The notes below the pieces were generated by a model. The model had not been told where the DNA came from and did not search any database. It worked only from the letters and a program-made list of their open reading frames with translations. This document shows positions 42,896 to 52,528 of a stretch of 64,000 bases of DNA, piece by piece. This stretch comes from Streptomyces sp. MRC013 (GTDB lineage Bacteria; Actinomycetota; Actinomycetes; Streptomycetales; Streptomycetaceae), in NCBI RefSeq assembly GCF_023614235.1, contig NZ_CP094264.1:4030001-4094000 (forward strand), in the 5' to 3' direction. The first letter of the stretch is position 1; each line of letters opens with the position of its first letter. Both the position numbers and the translations under genes were made by a program.

Positions 42896-44185
42896 CTACG
42901 CCGCCTCGGTGTGCGCGGACGGTTCCACCGACGGGAGGCCGAGGTCCCGCAGGACCGCCTGGGCCGCGCGGCGGCCCGAGTGGAGCGCACCCTGCGGGGA
43001 GCTCACGTCCCGGTGGTCGCCGCACACATACAGGCCCGCCAGCAGCCGCACCGGGCGCCGCAGGTCGTGCGGGGCGGGCATCGCCGGTACGGCCTCCGGG
43101 TCGTGCCGCACCGCGAGGAGCTCCCAGTCCGCCGTCCCCGTGCCGTACAGCGCCGCCAGGTGCCGCCGCACCCGGGCGTCCACGTCGTCCGGGGGAGCGC
43201 CGAGCACCGTGGAGGTGATCAGCGCCCGGCCGTGCGGCGCCCGCGACGGGTCCACCTCGCTCATCACCGCCGTGTGCGACACCGGGCCCGCCCGGTCCGC
43301 GTCCAGCACCAGCGCCGGGGCCGCCAGCGGCGCGGCGGGTGCGGCGTGGTGGAGGACGGTCACCGGGTGGAAGCCGGGCACCCGCAGCCCCGGCAGCAGC
43401 TCCGCGGCGGTCCGGGCCCCCGTCGCCACGACCAGCGACCGGCACGTGAACTCCCCGTGCCCCGCCGTGACCACGCGGCTGATCGACGCCTCCTCGACCC
43501 GCACCCCGGTACGGACCGTCCCGGCCGGCAGCGCCGCCGCCATCCGCTCCGGGAGCCGCGACGCCCCACCGGCCGGGACGCACAGCCGTCCCCGTGCGAA
43601 CCCGCGCAGCGCCAGGTCGGCGCACCGGCTGGAGGTGGTCAGGTCGGGGTCGCTGAGCAGGGCGCCCAGCAGCGGCCGCAGGAACGTCTCGGCCGTCCGC
43701 GACGACGGGCCGCGGCTCGCCAGGGCCTCCGCGGCGGGGCGCTCCCGGCGCGCCAGCAGCCGCTCCGTGGGCGTGTCGGCGAGCCGGGCCAGCGACGCGC
43801 CGAGGCGGGCCTGGTCCAGCGGGCGCGGGCCGCCCGCTAGCGCCTTCGCCCTGGTCAGCGCGGACCGCGGGCCGCCCCGGACCTCACCGGTGCGGTACAG
43901 CCGACCCGCGCTGTGCACCAACACCCCCGGCTGGAACCGCCGCAGGGTCCCGGCGTCCACGCCGGCGAAGCGGTGCAGCTCCGGGCACGCCGTGTTGAGC
44001 AGCTGCCCGGCGCGGTCGAGGCGGAACCCGTCGACGTGGTCGGTGGCCATCCGCCCGCCGACCTCCGGAGCGGCCTCCAGGACCCGTACGGCCAGTCCGG
44101 CGCCGGCTAGGTGGTGGGCCGCGGCCAGCCCCGCGAGTCCGGCTCCGACGACGACGACGTCCGCGTGATCTGCGGTACTGAGCAC
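42896..44185 (-). CDS. FAD-dependent oxidoreductase (amine oxidase/phytoene desaturase-like)
   Basis: A 429-residue protein from a GTG at 44185 with GGGAGG just upstream. The N-terminal dinucleotide loop reads ADVVVVGAGLAGLAAAHHLA, then LEAAPEVGGRMATD (second FAD motif). The C-terminal FAD motif is LYVCGDHRDVSSPQGALHSGRRAA. The middle resembles protoporphyrinogen oxidase or desaturase-type enzymes. It is cytoplasmic or membrane-associated, with unknown substrate. It runs the same way as the epimerase at 44589 but lies 400 bases downstream, with a palindromic site between. Confidence 0.85.
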   Translation of the reverse strand: MLSTADHADVVVVGAGLAGLAAAHHLAGAGLAVRVLEAAPEVGGRMATDHVDGFRLDRAGQLLNTACPELHRFAGVDAGTLRRFQPGVLVHSAGRLYRTGEVRGGPRSALTRAKALAGGPRPLDQARLGASLARLADTPTERLLARRERPAAEALASRGPSSRTAETFLRPLLGALLSDPDLTTSSRCADLALRGFARGRLCVPAGGASRLPERMAAALPAGTVRTGVRVEEASISRVVTAGHGEFTCRSLVVATGARTAAELLPGLRVPGFHPVTVLHHAAPAAPLAAPALVLDADRAGPVSHTAVMSEVDPSRAPHGRALITSTVLGAPPDDVDARVRRHLAALYGTGTADWELLAVRHDPEAVPAMPAPHDLRRPVRLLAGLYVCGDHRDVSSPQGALHSGRRAAQAVLRDLGLPSVEPSAHTEAA

Positions 44186-44295
44186 GTAACCCTCCCGGGT
44201 GACGGTTCGGTGCGTGGGTGGCTCATGCCCTGGACGGGCCGCCGGAATACCCGCGTACGGATCCGGGTGTTCCGAGCGGTACCAGAGCGTATGCC

Positions 44296-44307
44296 TACCG
44301 ACCGGTA
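44296..44307. promoter_or_regulatory. TACCGACCGGTA palindrome upstream of the FAD oxidoreductase
   Basis: A perfect palindrome with five-base arms around a two-base centre lies about 110 bases upstream of the GTG at 44185. It resembles TetR-family operators of the ACCGACCGGT type. It lies in an AT-richer patch (44285-44310). Confidence 0.5.
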
Positions 44308-44588
44308 AGGGGGAGTCGCGCGCACGGGGGGTCATCGGAGCACGGAGGTCGCACGGGCGTGCCTTTCAGGCCCGTTCCGCCGCCGCGGCGGTGCGGGCGG
44401 CGCCGGGGGAGCAGCGCCGCCTGGCCGCCCGGCGGGGCCAGGGGGGTGCCGGGAGGCCGCCCCGCCGGGCCGCCCGCGGAGCCGGAGGGGCGAGCGGACG
44501 CCGGGGAGGAGGAACGGGCGGACGTGGAGCGCCGGGCACGTCGGTACCGCCCCGGTGCCCGCGTCGGCGCCCCGGGGCGGAGCGGGCC

Positions 44589-45545
44589 TCAGGAGGAGGG
44601 GAGCGCCGCGCGGATCGCCGACTCCACCGTCGGGAACGCGAAACGGAACCCCGACTCCAGCAGGCGGCGCGGCAGCACCCGCTGGCTGCCCAGGACGTCG
44701 CGGGCGAACTCGCCCAGCGCCAGGCGGAGGGCCGGCGCCGGGACGCGGAGGACCGCCGGGCGGTGCAGGACGCGGCCCATCGCGGCCGTCACCTCCCGGT
44801 TGGTGACCGGTTCCGGGGCCGTCAGGTTCACCGGCCCGGACAGGTCCGGGGTGTCGAGGAGGTGCCGCAGCGCCGCCACCTCGTCGTGCAGCGCGATGAA
44901 GCTCCAGTACTGCCGCCCGTCCCCGAGCCGTCCGCCCAGCCCCGCGCGGAACAGCGGGAACAACCGCCCCCACGCCCCGCCCCGGGCGGCCACCACCAGG
45001 CCCGTGCGGGCGTACGCGACGCGGACGCCGGCCTCCTCGGCCGCCGCGGCGGCCTCCTCCCACTCCACGCACACCGACGGCAGGAACCCGTCGCCCGCCG
45101 GGGCCGACTCGTCCACCGCGCGCGTGCCGGTGTCGCCGTAGTACCCGAGGGCCGTCCCGCACACGAGCACCCGCGGCGGCGCGTCCAGCGACGCCAGCGC
45201 CTCCGCGACGGCGGCCGTGCCCAGCACGCGGCTGTCGCGGATCTCCCGCTTGTACGCCTCCGACCAGCGCCGGTCGCCGACCCCCGCGCCCGCCAGGTGC
45301 ACCACCGCGTCGCAGCCGACCAGCCCGGCCACGTCCACGTACCGCCGCCTCGGGTCCCACTCCACCTCGTCTGCGCCGCGCGCGGGGCGCCGCACCAGCC
45401 GCAGGACCCGGTGCCCGTCCGCGCGCAGCGAGCGCACCAGGGCGGAGCCGATCAACCCGCCCGCACCGGTGACGGCGACCCGCCGACGGGGGGACGGAGG
45501 GGACGACGGGGACGACGGGGACGGGGACGCCGGTGGGAGAGCCAT
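44589..45545 (-). CDS. TIGR01777 family epimerase (SulA-like)
   Basis: A 318-residue SDR-type protein. The Rossmann loop reads RRVAVTGAGGLIGSALVRSL. The family continues with VEWDPRRRYVDVAGLVGCDAVVHLAGAGVGDRRWSE, VLVCGTALGYYGDTGTRAVDE (the GYYGD motif of TIGR01777), RTGLVVAARGGAWGRLFPLF, YWSFIALHDEVAALRHLL, and the C-terminal RVLPRRLLESGFRFAFPTVE. Members are often mislabelled cell-division inhibitor SulA; the true reaction is unknown. The ATG at 45545 lies 34 bases from the divergent GNAT gene. Confidence 0.88.
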   Translation of the reverse strand: MALPPASPSPSSPSSPPSPRRRVAVTGAGGLIGSALVRSLRADGHRVLRLVRRPARGADEVEWDPRRRYVDVAGLVGCDAVVHLAGAGVGDRRWSEAYKREIRDSRVLGTAAVAEALASLDAPPRVLVCGTALGYYGDTGTRAVDESAPAGDGFLPSVCVEWEEAAAAAEEAGVRVAYARTGLVVAARGGAWGRLFPLFRAGLGGRLGDGRQYWSFIALHDEVAALRHLLDTPDLSGPVNLTAPEPVTNREVTAAMGRVLHRPAVLRVPAPALRLALGEFARDVLGSQRVLPRRLLESGFRFAFPTVESAIRAALPSS

Positions 45546-45579
45546 GACCACATCCTGCCCCCGTGGCATGGTGACGGCC

Positions 45580-46113
45580 ATGACCCCGCTCCCGATACGC
45601 CGCGCGCGGCCCGGCGACGCCGAGGCCCTCAGCCTGCTCGACCACGCGACCTGGTCGGCGCTCCACGCCGTGACGCCGTGCCCGCAGCCGCCCTTCGCCC
45701 CGTTCTTCGACGCCGGAGTCCGCCCCGAGGACCACCTCGTCGCGGACTTCGGCGACGGACCGGTGGGGTACGTCCGTCTCGGCCTCCCCACCCGGCTCGC
45801 CTGCAACCGCCACGTGCGGCAGGTCCAGGGCCTCGTCGTCGCCGGGCACGCGCGCGGCCGGGGCGTCGGCCGAGCCCTGCTGCGCGCCGCCTGCGACGAG
45901 GCCCGGCGCCGGGGCGCCGTCCGGATCACGCTGCGCGTCCTCGGCCGCAACGCCCCCGCCCGCGCCCTGTACGCGTCGGAGGGCTTCGTCGTCGAGGGCG
46001 TCCTGCCGGGGGAGTTCCTGCTCGACGGGGAGTACGTCGACGACGTGCTCATGGGCCGGCCGCTGACGGCCGGCCGAAGCACCCGGCCCCCGTCCGGGCG
46101 GCACCGGGACTAG
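45580..46113 (+). CDS. GNAT family N-acetyltransferase
   Basis: A 177-residue protein with the acetyl-CoA-binding motif A as VQGLVVAGHARGRGVGRALLRAACDEARRRGA. The following strand/helix ARALYASEGFVVEGVLPGEF completes the fold, and the N-terminal part IRRARPGDAEALSLLDH is standard. The amine substrate is unknown. In-frame starts at 45568 and 45571 are possible; 45580 fits the family N-terminus best. Its stop overlaps the converging DUF4240 gene by four bases. Confidence 0.87.
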   Translation: MTPLPIRRARPGDAEALSLLDHATWSALHAVTPCPQPPFAPFFDAGVRPEDHLVADFGDGPVGYVRLGLPTRLACNRHVRQVQGLVVAGHARGRGVGRALLRAACDEARRRGAVRITLRVLGRNAPARALYASEGFVVEGVLPGEFLLDGEYVDDVLMGRPLTAGRSTRPPSGRHRD

Positions 46114-46628
46114 CCCCCGAAGCGGTCCCACAGGCGGGGCAACCGGTCCGCGAGGGCCGTGTCGTCGTCCACGTCGAGCGGGACGCCCTCCGGCTCGGGC
46201 GGCGGCGGGGCGAGGCCCAGGTCCGGCATCTCCGCGCCGGTGAGCGCCTCGTGCGCCTCGTCCGCCGCGAAGCCCAGCTCCTCGCCGTCCCCGTCGACCG
46301 CCGGGTCGAAGTCCTCCAGCAGCTCGGCGAGCGCCTCCGGGTCGTGGACCGCCCCCTCGAACACCTCCCGGCCCCGGCCGATCAGCCAGCACCGGAAGGA
46401 GTCGAACGCCTCCTCCCGGGCGCCGCCCAGCAGGATCGCCGCGGCGGCCCGCAGGTCCCAGGTGTCCGCGCGGTTGTAGCGGGCCTCGAAGTGGCGGGCG
46501 AAGTCGAGGACGGTGTCCGGATCGAGCCGCACCAGGCGCTCCAGGAGCAGCTCGGCGTGGTCGTCGGGGTCGCCCTCGGCGGCCTCGCGGGTCGAGTCGA
46601 CCAGCTCCCAGAACTCCGTCTCGTCCAT
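46110..46628 (-). CDS. DUF4240 protein
   Basis: A 172-residue acidic cytoplasmic protein. The DUF4240 domain covers residues 1-120: MDETEFWELVDSTREAAEGD, ELLLERLVRLDPDTVLDFARHF, and YNRADTWDLRAAAAILLGGAREEAFDSFRCWLIGRG. The remainder is acidic and proline-rich. The family has no known function. It is divergent from the SDR gene and overlaps the GNAT gene's 3' end. Confidence 0.87.
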   Translation of the reverse strand: MDETEFWELVDSTREAAEGDPDDHAELLLERLVRLDPDTVLDFARHFEARYNRADTWDLRAAAAILLGGAREEAFDSFRCWLIGRGREVFEGAVHDPEALAELLEDFDPAVDGDGEELGFAADEAHEALTGAEMPDLGLAPPPPEPEGVPLDVDDDTALADRLPRLWDRFGG

Positions 46629-46737
46629 CACGGGACCAGCATCCGGTGTGACGGGGGCCGGCGCACCCGGAGGGCCCGCCGCGACCGGCGGGGGAAACCA
46701 GACAGAGGGTGTCGTGTTTCGGTGGCACGGTCCTCCC

Positions 46738-47685
46738 ATGACGACGAACAGCACCACCACCCGGCAGGACGGGCCGCTCGCCGGCAGGGTCGCCCTCGTC
46801 GCGGGCGCCACCCGGGGCGCGGGCCGCGCCATCGCCGTCCAGCTCGGCGCCGCGGGCGCCACCGTCTACGCCACCGGGCGCACCACCCGCGACAGCGTCA
46901 GCGAGGTCGGCCGGCCCACCGAGACCATCGAGGAGACCGCCGAGCTGGTCACCGCCGCCGGCGGCCGGGGCGTCGCCGTCCCCACCGACCACCTCGTGCC
47001 GGACCGGGTGCGCGAACTGGTCGCCCGGATCGACGCCGAGCAGGGCCGCCTCGACGTGCTGGTCAACAGCTGCTGGGGCGGGGACCACCTGCTCGTCCCC
47101 ACCTGGAACGCCAGGATGTGGGAGATCGACCTCGACGCGGGGCTGCGCATGCTCGACCTCGGCGTCCGCACCCACGCCATCACCAGCAGCATCGCCCTGC
47201 CGCTGCTGGTGCGCCGCCCGGGCGGGCTGGTCGTGGAGATGACGGACGGCACCGCCGAGTACAACGAGCGCTTCCGCGAGCAGTTCTACTTCGACCTCGC
47301 CAAGACCGCCCCCCTCCGGATGGCCTTCGGCCTCGCCCACGACCTGGAGGACGTCGGCGGCACCGCCGTGGCCCTCACCCCCGGGTTCCTCCGCTCGGAG
47401 GAGATGCTCGACCACTTCGGCGTACGGGAGGAGAACTGGCGCGACGCGTGCGCGCGGGAGCCGCACTTCGCCATCGCCGAGTCACCCGTGTACGTCGGCC
47501 GGGCCGTCGCCGCGCTCGCCGCCGACCCGGACCGGCACCGCTGGAACGGCCGGTCCCTCCACAGCGGCCAACTCGCCGAGGAGTACGGCTTCACCGACGC
47601 CGACGGGTCCCGGCCCGACGCCTGGGCGTACTTCCGGGACGTCGTCGACGGCGGCGGGGACGCCTCCGCCGACGACTACCGCTGA
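46738..47685 (+). CDS. Short-chain dehydrogenase/reductase
   Basis: A 315-residue SDR. The nucleotide loop is RVALVAGATRGAGRAIAVQLG, with TGRTTRDS behind the second strand (NADP preference). It continues LDVLVNSCWGGDHL in place of the classic NNAG, and YNERFREQFYFDLAKTAPLRMAFGLAH with a Tyr...Lys pair for catalysis. GGTAVALTPGFLRSEEMLDHFG follows. Long-chain members like this are found in Streptomyces, with unknown substrates. It runs convergent to the WYL regulator 28 bases away. Confidence 0.87.
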   Translation: MTTNSTTTRQDGPLAGRVALVAGATRGAGRAIAVQLGAAGATVYATGRTTRDSVSEVGRPTETIEETAELVTAAGGRGVAVPTDHLVPDRVRELVARIDAEQGRLDVLVNSCWGGDHLLVPTWNARMWEIDLDAGLRMLDLGVRTHAITSSIALPLLVRRPGGLVVEMTDGTAEYNERFREQFYFDLAKTAPLRMAFGLAHDLEDVGGTAVALTPGFLRSEEMLDHFGVREENWRDACAREPHFAIAESPVYVGRAVAALAADPDRHRWNGRSLHSGQLAEEYGFTDADGSRPDAWAYFRDVVDGGGDASADDYR

Positions 47686-47713
47686 CCGGCGGCCGCCGCC
47701 GGCCGGGTGCCGG

Positions 47714-48691
47714 TCAGCGCCGGTCCCGCCCGTACAGCTCCGCCATCCGCGCCGCCGCCTCCGCGAACCGCTCCCGCAGCGAGGCCGGCTCCAGCACCTC
47801 CGCCTCCGGGCCCAGCGCCAGCAGCTGCCCGAACGCCACCTCCTCGGACTCCACCGGCAGGGTGACCGTCACCCGGCCGGCGGGGTCCGGGGGTCCGGCC
47901 GCCTCCAGCGCCTCCCGTGCCGCCGCCCGGTCCGTGACGTGCGGCAGGCCGCGCGCCCCGGCCTCCGTCAGCCGCACCACGGCCGAGGCGCGCAGCAGGG
48001 ACCGCGCGAACCGGGCGGCCCGCTCCTCCCAGAACGCCGACAGGTCGAAGGACGCGTCCCGGTCGAACCCCTCCTCGCGCGGCACGGCCCGGGCGAACCG
48101 GTCCACGCGGTACACGCGCACCGAGTCCCCCGCCCGGGCGCACAGGTACCAGACCCCCGCCTTCAGCACCAGCCCGTACGGCGCGAGCTCCCGCTCCACC
48201 TCGCCGTCGCCGCGCCGGTACCGGACGTCGAGGAGCCGGTCGCCCCACACGGCCTCCGCGACCGCAGGCAGCAGTTCGGGCGTCTCCGGCTCCCGGTACC
48301 AGCCCGGCGCGTCCAGGTGGAACCGCCGCGCCGCCGACTCCGGGGCGTCCCGCAGCGAGGGCAGCAGCGCCGCCGACACCTTCAGCCGGGCCGCCGACGC
48401 CGCGTCGCCCAGCCCCATCTCCCGCAGCGCGCCCGGCACGCCCGACAGGAACAGCGCCTCCGCCTCGCCGCGCGCCAGGCCGGTCAGCCGGGTCCGGTAG
48501 CCGTCCACGAGCCGGTACCCGCCGCCGCGCCCCCGGTCCGCGTAGACCGGCACGCCCGCCTCGGAGAGGGCCAGGGCGTCGCGGGCCACCGTCCGCTCGG
48601 ACACCTCCAGCTCCCGGGCCAGTTCGGCGGCGGTCATGGACGGCCGGGACTGGAGCAGCAGCACCATCCTGATCAGTCGAGCGGCACGCAC
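47714..48691 (-). CDS. WYL-domain transcriptional regulator (YafY type)
   Basis: A 325-residue DNA-binding protein starting at a GTG (VRAARLIRMVLLLQSRPSMT). The helix-turn-helix AAELARELEVSERTVARDALAL and wing GRGGGYRLVDGYR make a DeoR-like domain. The WYL domain follows as RLLDVRYRRGDGEVERELAP, YGLVLKAGVWYLCAR and YRVDRFARAV. WYL domains sense nucleic acid or small ligands. It converges on the SDR gene and may control a neighbour, but no operator was identified. Confidence 0.87.
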   Translation of the reverse strand: MRAARLIRMVLLLQSRPSMTAAELARELEVSERTVARDALALSEAGVPVYADRGRGGGYRLVDGYRTRLTGLARGEAEALFLSGVPGALREMGLGDAASAARLKVSAALLPSLRDAPESAARRFHLDAPGWYREPETPELLPAVAEAVWGDRLLDVRYRRGDGEVERELAPYGLVLKAGVWYLCARAGDSVRVYRVDRFARAVPREEGFDRDASFDLSAFWEERAARFARSLLRASAVVRLTEAGARGLPHVTDRAAAREALEAAGPPDPAGRVTVTLPVESEEVAFGQLLALGPEAEVLEPASLRERFAEAAARMAELYGRDRR

Positions 48692-48728
48692 CCCGCCATC
48701 ATGCCGGGTGGAGTGGGCCCGGCGCGGC

Positions 48729-48762
48729 CGTGCCCCCGGCCGCCGCGGCGGCCGGGGGCACG
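48729..48762 (-). terminator. Terminator hairpin after aceE
   Basis: A perfect 16-bp inverted repeat (CGTGCCCCCGGCCGCC / GGCGGCCGGGGGCACG) with only two unpaired bases at its tip lies 17 bases past the aceE stop. Confidence 0.7.
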
Positions 48763-48778
48763 GGTACCGGAGGAGGGC

Positions 48779-51471
48779 CTACAGGCCGTACCGCTCCCGG
48801 GCCTCCTTCACCGCGGAGACCGGGACCTCGCCGCGGCGGGCGAGCTGGGCCAGCGCGGCGACGACGATCGACGGGGCGTCCACGCCGAAGTGGCGGCGCG
48901 CCGCCGCGCGGGTGTCCGACAGGCCGAAGCCGTCCGCGCCCAGCGAGGTGTAGTCCTGCTCGACCCACTGCGCGATCTGGTCCGGGACCTGGCGCATGTA
49001 GTCGCTGACGGCCAGCACCGGGCCCGGCGCGTCGGCCAGCGCCCGGCGCAGGTACGGCACCCGCTCCTCGCCGCGCAGCAGCGCCGCGTCGGCCTCCAGC
49101 GCGTCGCGCCGCAGCTCGGTCCAGGAGGTCGCGGACCACACGTCGGCGGTCACGCCCCACTCCTCGGCCAGCGTCCGCTGCGCGTCCAGCGCCCAGTGGA
49201 TCGCCGTGCCCGAGGCGAGGAGCTGGATGCGCGGCGCGCCCTGGGCGCCCGAGCCCTCCTTGAACCGGTACAGGCCCTTGACGATGCCCTCGTCGACGTT
49301 CGCGACGGCCGGCTTGGCCGGCTGCGGCATCGGCTCGTTGTAGACGGTCAGGTAGTAGAAGACGTCCCGGTCCTCGCCCGGGGCGGCCTCGCCGTACATC
49401 CGGCGCAGGCCCTCCTTGACGATCACCGCGACCTCGTACGCGAACGCCGGGTCGTACGTCAGCGCCGCCGGGTTGGTCGCCGCGATGGCGGGGGAGTGGC
49501 CGTCCGCGTGCTGGAGGCCCTCACCCGTCAGGGTGGTGCGGCCGGCGGTGGCGCCGATGAGGAAGCCGCGGCCGAGCTGGTCGCCGAGCTGCCACATCTG
49601 GTCGGCGGTCCGCTGCCAGCCGAACATCGAGTAGAAGATGTAGAACGGGATCATCGGCTCGCCGTGCGTCGCGTACGCGGTGGACGCGGCGATGAAGTCG
49701 GCCATCGAGCCGGCCTCGGTGATGCCCTCGTTCAGGATCTGGCCGTCGACGGCCTCCCTGTAGTACATCAGCTGGTCGCGGTCGACTGGCTCGTACGTCT
49801 GGCCCTTCGGCGAGTAGATGCCGAGCGACGGGAACAGCGACTCCATGCCGAAGGTGCGCGCCTCGTCGGGGACGATCGGCACCCAGCGCCTGCCGGTCTC
49901 CTTGTCGCGCACCAGGTCCTTCACCAGGCGCACGAAGGCCATGGTGGTCGCGACGGACTGCGAGCCGGAGCCCTTGTCGAACGCGGCGAACGCCTTCTCC
50001 GCCGGGGCGGGCAGCGGCGCGACCGGGTGGACGCGGCGGGCCGGGGCGGGGCCGCCGAGCGCGGCGCGGCGCTCGTGGAGGTAGCGCACCTCCGGGGAGT
50101 CGGCGCCCGGGTGGCCGTACGGCACCCGGCCGTCGGCGAACGCGCTGTCCGGGATGGGCAGGCCGAGGCGGTCCCGCATGTCCTTGAACTCGTCCACCGT
50201 CAGCTTCTTCATCTGGTGGTTGGCGTTCTTGGAGGCGAAGCCCTTGCCGAGGGTGTGGCCCTTGACCGTCTGGGCGAGGATCACGGTCGGCGCGCCCTGG
50301 TGGCCCAGCGCGGCCTTGTACGCGGCGAAGACCTTGCGGGACTCGTGGCCGCCGCGCGAGTGGTGGAAGCACTCGACGATCCTGTCGTCGGACAGCAGCT
50401 TCGCCATCTCGGCGAGGGCCGGGTCCCTGCCGAAGAAGTCCTCGCGGATGTAGGCCGCGTCGCGCGTCTGGTACGTCTGGACCTGCGCGTCGGGCACCTC
50501 GCGCAGGCGGCGGACCAGGGCGCCGGTGGTGTCGAGCCGGAACAGCTCGTCCCAGGCGGTGCCCCACAGGGTCTTGACCACGTTCCAGCCGGCGCCGCGG
50601 AACTGGGCCTCCAGCTCCTGCACGATCTTGAAGTTGGCGCGGACCGGGCCGTCGAGGCGCTGCAGGTTGCAGTTGACGACGAAGGTCAGGTTGTCCAGGC
50701 CCTCGCGGGCCGCCAGTGCGAGCGCGGCGGTCGACTCCGGCTCGTCCATCTCGCCGTCGCCGAGGAACGCCCACACGTGCGAGGCGGAGACGTCCTTGAC
50801 GCCGCGGTTGGTCAGGTAGCGGTTGAAGCGCGCCTGGTAGATCGCGGAGAGCGGGCCCAGGCCCATGGAGACGGTCGGGAACTCCCACAGCCACGGGAGC
50901 CGGCGCGGGTGCGGGTAGGAGGGCAGGCCGTCGCCGCCGGCCTCCCGGCGGAAGTTGTCGAGGTGCGCCTCGGTGAGGCGGCCGTCGAGGAAGGCGCGGG
51001 CGTAGATGCCGGGGAGGCGTGGCCCTGGATGAACAGCTGGTCGCCCGAGCCGTCCCGCTCCTTGCCGCGGAAGAAGTGGTTGAAGCCCGTCTCGTAGAGC
51101 CAGGCGGCGGAGGCGAAGGTGGCGATGTGGCCGCCGACGCCGTGTTCGGAGCCGCGGGTCACCATGGCGGCGGCGTTCCACCGGTTCCAGGCGGTGATGC
51201 GGGCTTCCAGCTCCTCGTCGCCGTCGAAGCCGTAGTCGGCCTCGGCGGCGGTCGGGATGGTGTTGACGTAGTCGGTCTCCAGCAGTTCCGGCAGCGCCAG
51301 ACCGGCGTCCCGCGCCCGCTCCAGGGTGCGGCGCATCAGGTACGCGGCACGGTGCGGCCCCGCCGCGGCGGCCACGGCGTCCAGGGACGCCCGCCACTCG
51401 GCGGTCTCCTCGGGGTCGCGGTCCGGGAGCTGGTCGAGCCCGCTCGGCTGGGTGCGGGTGGGGTCGGTCAT
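48779..51471 (-). CDS. aceE: Pyruvate dehydrogenase E1 component, frameshifted near its N-terminus
   Basis: AceE decarboxylates pyruvate with thiamine diphosphate and passes the acetyl group to a lipoylated E2. It is the single-chain homodimer type of about 897 residues. The ATG at 51471 starts [20 protein letters not shown]; then comes [20 protein letters not shown]. The frame breaks at four G (51011-51014) that must have been five ([15 protein letters not shown]). Afterwards: [33 protein letters not shown] with the ThDP motif ending [31 protein letters not shown], and [20 protein letters not shown]. All later domains are intact. A palindrome-rich 287-base region separates it from the upstream GntR gene. 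Confidence 0.95.
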
Positions 51472-51571
51472 GATCGCCGCCTTCCGGAGTCGAAGGGGTG
51501 GGAGCCCTTGGTCTTGGCAGGACAGGGCGGAGGGACCCCTGGAGGGGGTCCGCCGACGACTGTAAGCCTGC

Positions 51572-51655
51572 GATCGATGATCGATCAAAGGGTGAGCGGC
51601 AAAATCTTATGCCGATGGGCAAAGTCGGCATGGGGTGCCATGTTTTCGGGCACCC
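51572..51655 (-). promoter_or_regulatory. Palindrome cluster in the aceE promoter region
   Basis: An AT-rich region contains three inverted repeats: GATCGATGATCGATC (51572-51586, perfect around one G), ATGCCGA-n9-TCGGCAT (51609-51631), and GGGTGCC-n9-GGCACCC (51633-51655). Such sites suit repressor control of aceE, most simply by the FadR-type regulator encoded just upstream. They could also include a terminator for that regulator. Confidence 0.55.
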
Positions 51656-51758
51656 GGTGCCGTGTTTTCTTAGGGAGAGGTGAGCGGGCGGGTGCCTCCG
51701 CCACGGGGCGGAGGCACCGGCGGAGCGCCCCGGCCCGAGGCCCGGGACGCCCCGACCG

Positions 51759-52388
51759 CTACGCGCGCGGGGCGCAGCCCAGGACGTGGGCCTTGACGAG
51801 CGAACCGATCTCCGGATCCCGTCGGCGGAAAGCCGCCACCAGGTCCTGGTGCTCCTGGGCGTACTCCTTCTGGACCGTGCCGAGCCAGCGGATCGACAGG
51901 GCCGTGAAGACCTCGATGCCCAGGCCCTCCCAGGTGTGCAGGAGCACGGCGTTGCGTGCGGCGCGGACCAGCTCGCGGTGGAAGGCCACGGTGTGCCGCA
52001 CCTGGGCCGTCCCGTCACCGCGGGCGTCCGCCTCGTACAGCGCCGCGACGTGCGGCTCCAGCGCCGAGCAGTCCTCCGCCAGGCGGTCCGCGGCCAGCTC
52101 CGCGGCGATCTGCTCCAGGCCCGCCCGCACCGGGTACGACTCCTCCAGGTCCGCCGCGGTCAGGTTCCGCACCCGGACGCCCTTGTTCGGCGCCGACTCG
52201 ATCAGCCGCAGGCTCTCCAGCTCCCTCAGGGCCTCCCGTACGGGTGTCTGGCTGACCTGCAGCTCCGTCGCGATGCGCCGCTCCACGATGCGCTCCCCGG
52301 GCTTCCAGCGGCCGCTGACGATCCCCTCCACGATGTGCTCGCGGATCTGCTCCCGCAGCGAGTGCACGAGGGGGGACGGGGTGGTCAT
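51759..52388 (-). CDS. GntR family regulator, FadR/FCD subgroup
   Basis: A 209-residue protein. The winged HTH reads LREQIREHIVEGIVSGRWKPGERI and VERRIATELQVSQTPVREALREL with the wing SAPNKGVRVRNLT. The C-terminal FCD ligand domain is all-helical (ESYPVRAGLEQIAAELAADR, HTVAFHRELVRAARNAVLL, and metal-ligand histidines). It lies between the E2 gene and aceE on the same strand, so a PdhR-like control of pyruvate oxidation is an inference from position. GGAG precedes the ATG. Confidence 0.88.
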   Translation of the reverse strand: MTTPSPLVHSLREQIREHIVEGIVSGRWKPGERIVERRIATELQVSQTPVREALRELESLRLIESAPNKGVRVRNLTAADLEESYPVRAGLEQIAAELAADRLAEDCSALEPHVAALYEADARGDGTAQVRHTVAFHRELVRAARNAVLLHTWEGLGIEVFTALSIRWLGTVQKEYAQEHQDLVAAFRRRDPEIGSLVKAHVLGCAPRA

Positions 52389-52528
52389 GGAGGGGGCTCC
52401 TTCGCTGCCGCGGCGGCCGACGCCGCCACCGCCATTATTCCGCCCGGGCGCCCCGCGGACGACGACGGCGCCCCCGCGCCGGGCGATCACCGGTGCGGGG
52501 GCGCCGTCGTCGGACCCGTCGGCCGCGC

